Below are positions 6,061-6,303 of a stretch of 6,303 bases of DNA, piece after piece. Both the position numbers and the translations under genes were made by a program. Below the pieces are notes generated by a model. That model worked only from the letters and a program-made list of their open reading frames with translations, was not told where the DNA came from and searched no databases. The stretch is taken from contig JAJZMA010000220.1 of the NCBI GenBank assembly GCA_021850405.1, positions 5,613 to 11,915 on the forward strand, read 5' to 3'. Within the stretch, counting starts at the first letter, position 1; each line of letters begins with the position of its first letter. The stretch is from a bacterium (GTDB taxonomy: Bacteria; Chloroflexota; Dormibacteria; Aeolococcales; Aeolococcaceae).

Positions 6061-6096
6061 GGCGACTGGATCAGCTCGTGAGCCTCCCCAGCCGCC
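6061..6096 (-). ncRNA. Group II intron domain VI
   Basis: GGCGGCTGG and CCAGTCGCC form a nine-pair stem (one G-U), with an inner GGCT-CACG-AGCT hairpin. The stem is followed by TACTCTAC, which contains the candidate bulged branch-point A at 6059. Size and place after domain V are as expected. Confidence 0.75.
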
Positions 6097-6102
6097 CCTC
6101 AT

Positions 6103-6136
6103 CAAACCGTGCATGAAGTTTTCCCTCACACGGCTT
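6103..6136 (-). ncRNA. Group II intron domain V (catalytic hairpin)
   Basis: The 34-base element begins AAGCCGTGTGAGG and ends CTTCATGCACGGTTTG. AGCCGTG pairs with CACGGTT (including the catalytic AGC triad), then TGAGG pairs with CTTCA, with a short 3'-side TG bulge between. This is the hallmark fold of domain V. The apical loop is GAAAA rather than the usual closed GAAA tetraloop, a one-base irregularity. Confidence 0.85.
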
Positions 6137-6147
6137 TCCGACGGTGT

Positions 6148-6303
6148 TCACGTAGCCCCTGTCGCAGACGTTGGATAGCGGACCGACCCAGAGAGGCGAT
6201 ACACACAAAGCGTGGTAATCCACGCATTGGTAGGCACTTCACCCCAACGGCGCCCCGACTTTTGTCTCTTCTTGCTATCAAAGAGCGCGAGCCGTTCATG
6301 GAC
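6148..6303 (-). CDS. Group II intron maturase/reverse transcriptase, C-terminal 51 residues (5'-partial)
   Basis: On the - strand a frame enters from the right edge and ends at TGA (6148-6150), eleven bases before domain V, where intron-encoded proteins usually stop. It reads HERLALFDSKKRQKSGRRW, then ITTLCVYRLSGSVRYPTS near the end. The basic stretch and the LYRLSGSVRYP-like tail fit group II intron proteins, which reverse-transcribe the intron and help it splice. The reverse transcriptase and maturase domains lie outside the window. The call rests mainly on context with domain V. Whether the whole protein is intact cannot be judged. Confidence 0.65.
   Translation of the reverse strand, partial: VHERLALFDSKKRQKSGRRWGEVPTNAWITTLCVYRLSGSVRYPTSATGAT

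Larger units (their letters stand above)
6053..6303 (-). mobile_element. Group II intron, 3' part, continuing past the right edge
   Basis: A self-splicing ribozyme and retroelement. On the - strand the order is the end of a maturase/reverse transcriptase frame (stop at 6148-6150), domain V (6103-6136), domain VI (6061-6096) and a 3' end reading CCTACTCTAC at 6062-6053, which fits the group II AY ending. The intron probably ends at about 6053, with uncertainty of one or two bases. A candidate branch-point A is 6059, seven bases from the end. The 5' end, domains I-III and the exon-binding sites lie outside the window. The downstream exon is the leader of the istA remnant, same orientation. Confidence 0.85.

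Noticed and set aside
1..6303. A new multi-gene defence or metabolic system
   Set aside because: The intact genes (ATPase, surface protein) are far apart, oppositely oriented and separated by pseudogenes; nothing shows that they act together.

Overview
This is a bacterial chromosomal window, moderately GC-rich by eye. It mixes housekeeping material with decayed and mobile DNA. Family-level content (an elongator tRNA, a 23S rRNA/tRNA uracil-C5 methyltransferase remnant, a DUF4143 ATPase, a secreted YVTN beta-propeller protein, an IS21-type transposase remnant and a group II intron end) would suit an actinobacterium or Chloroflexota-like organism. That placement is a weak inference; no single gene fixes the lineage.

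Layout, left to right. (1) 1-879: a + strand reading frame, open from the left edge, encodes a protein with a hydrophobic two-helix segment and may change frame in its second half. (2) 918-1035: a sigma70-like promoter and a CAU-anticodon tRNA, read as elongator tRNA-Met. (3) 1089-1142: a perfect 54-bp palindrome with no spacer, lying between the tRNA and the converging ATPase gene. (4) 1302-2579, - strand: a complete AAA+ ATPase of the DUF4143 type, with two near-identical 12-bp direct repeats just upstream of its start. (5) 2598-2953: a stretch without a convincing gene. (6) 2954-3290: the C-terminal end of an RlmD/TrmA-family methyltransferase, frameshifted and without its N-terminal three quarters. 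(7) 3291-3539: leader DNA with inverted repeats and a good ribosome binding site. (8) 3540-5372: a 610-residue exported protein with seven YVTN propeller repeats, a Big_3_5-like Ig domain and an unidentified C-terminal beta-rich domain. (9) 5488-5805: a doubtful small ORF that runs into the antisense of an IS remnant. (10) 5684-5956, - strand: the N-terminal end of an IS21-family IstA transposase. (11) 6053-6303, - strand: the 3' end of a group II intron (domains V and VI plus the last 51 codons of its maturase/reverse transcriptase), inserted just upstream of the istA remnant and in the same orientation.

The genes do not form one operon or pathway. The right end is a nest of mobile elements: intron, IS21 remnant and an ORF running into it. 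The middle holds an orphan ATPase and a dead methyltransferase, and the surface protein looks like the one intact, independently expressed accessory gene. The parts most worth a second look are the 54-bp palindrome, a predicted hairpin that covers the istA start codon, the intron/IS nesting, and the propeller protein's C-terminal domain. I found no convincing new multi-gene system.
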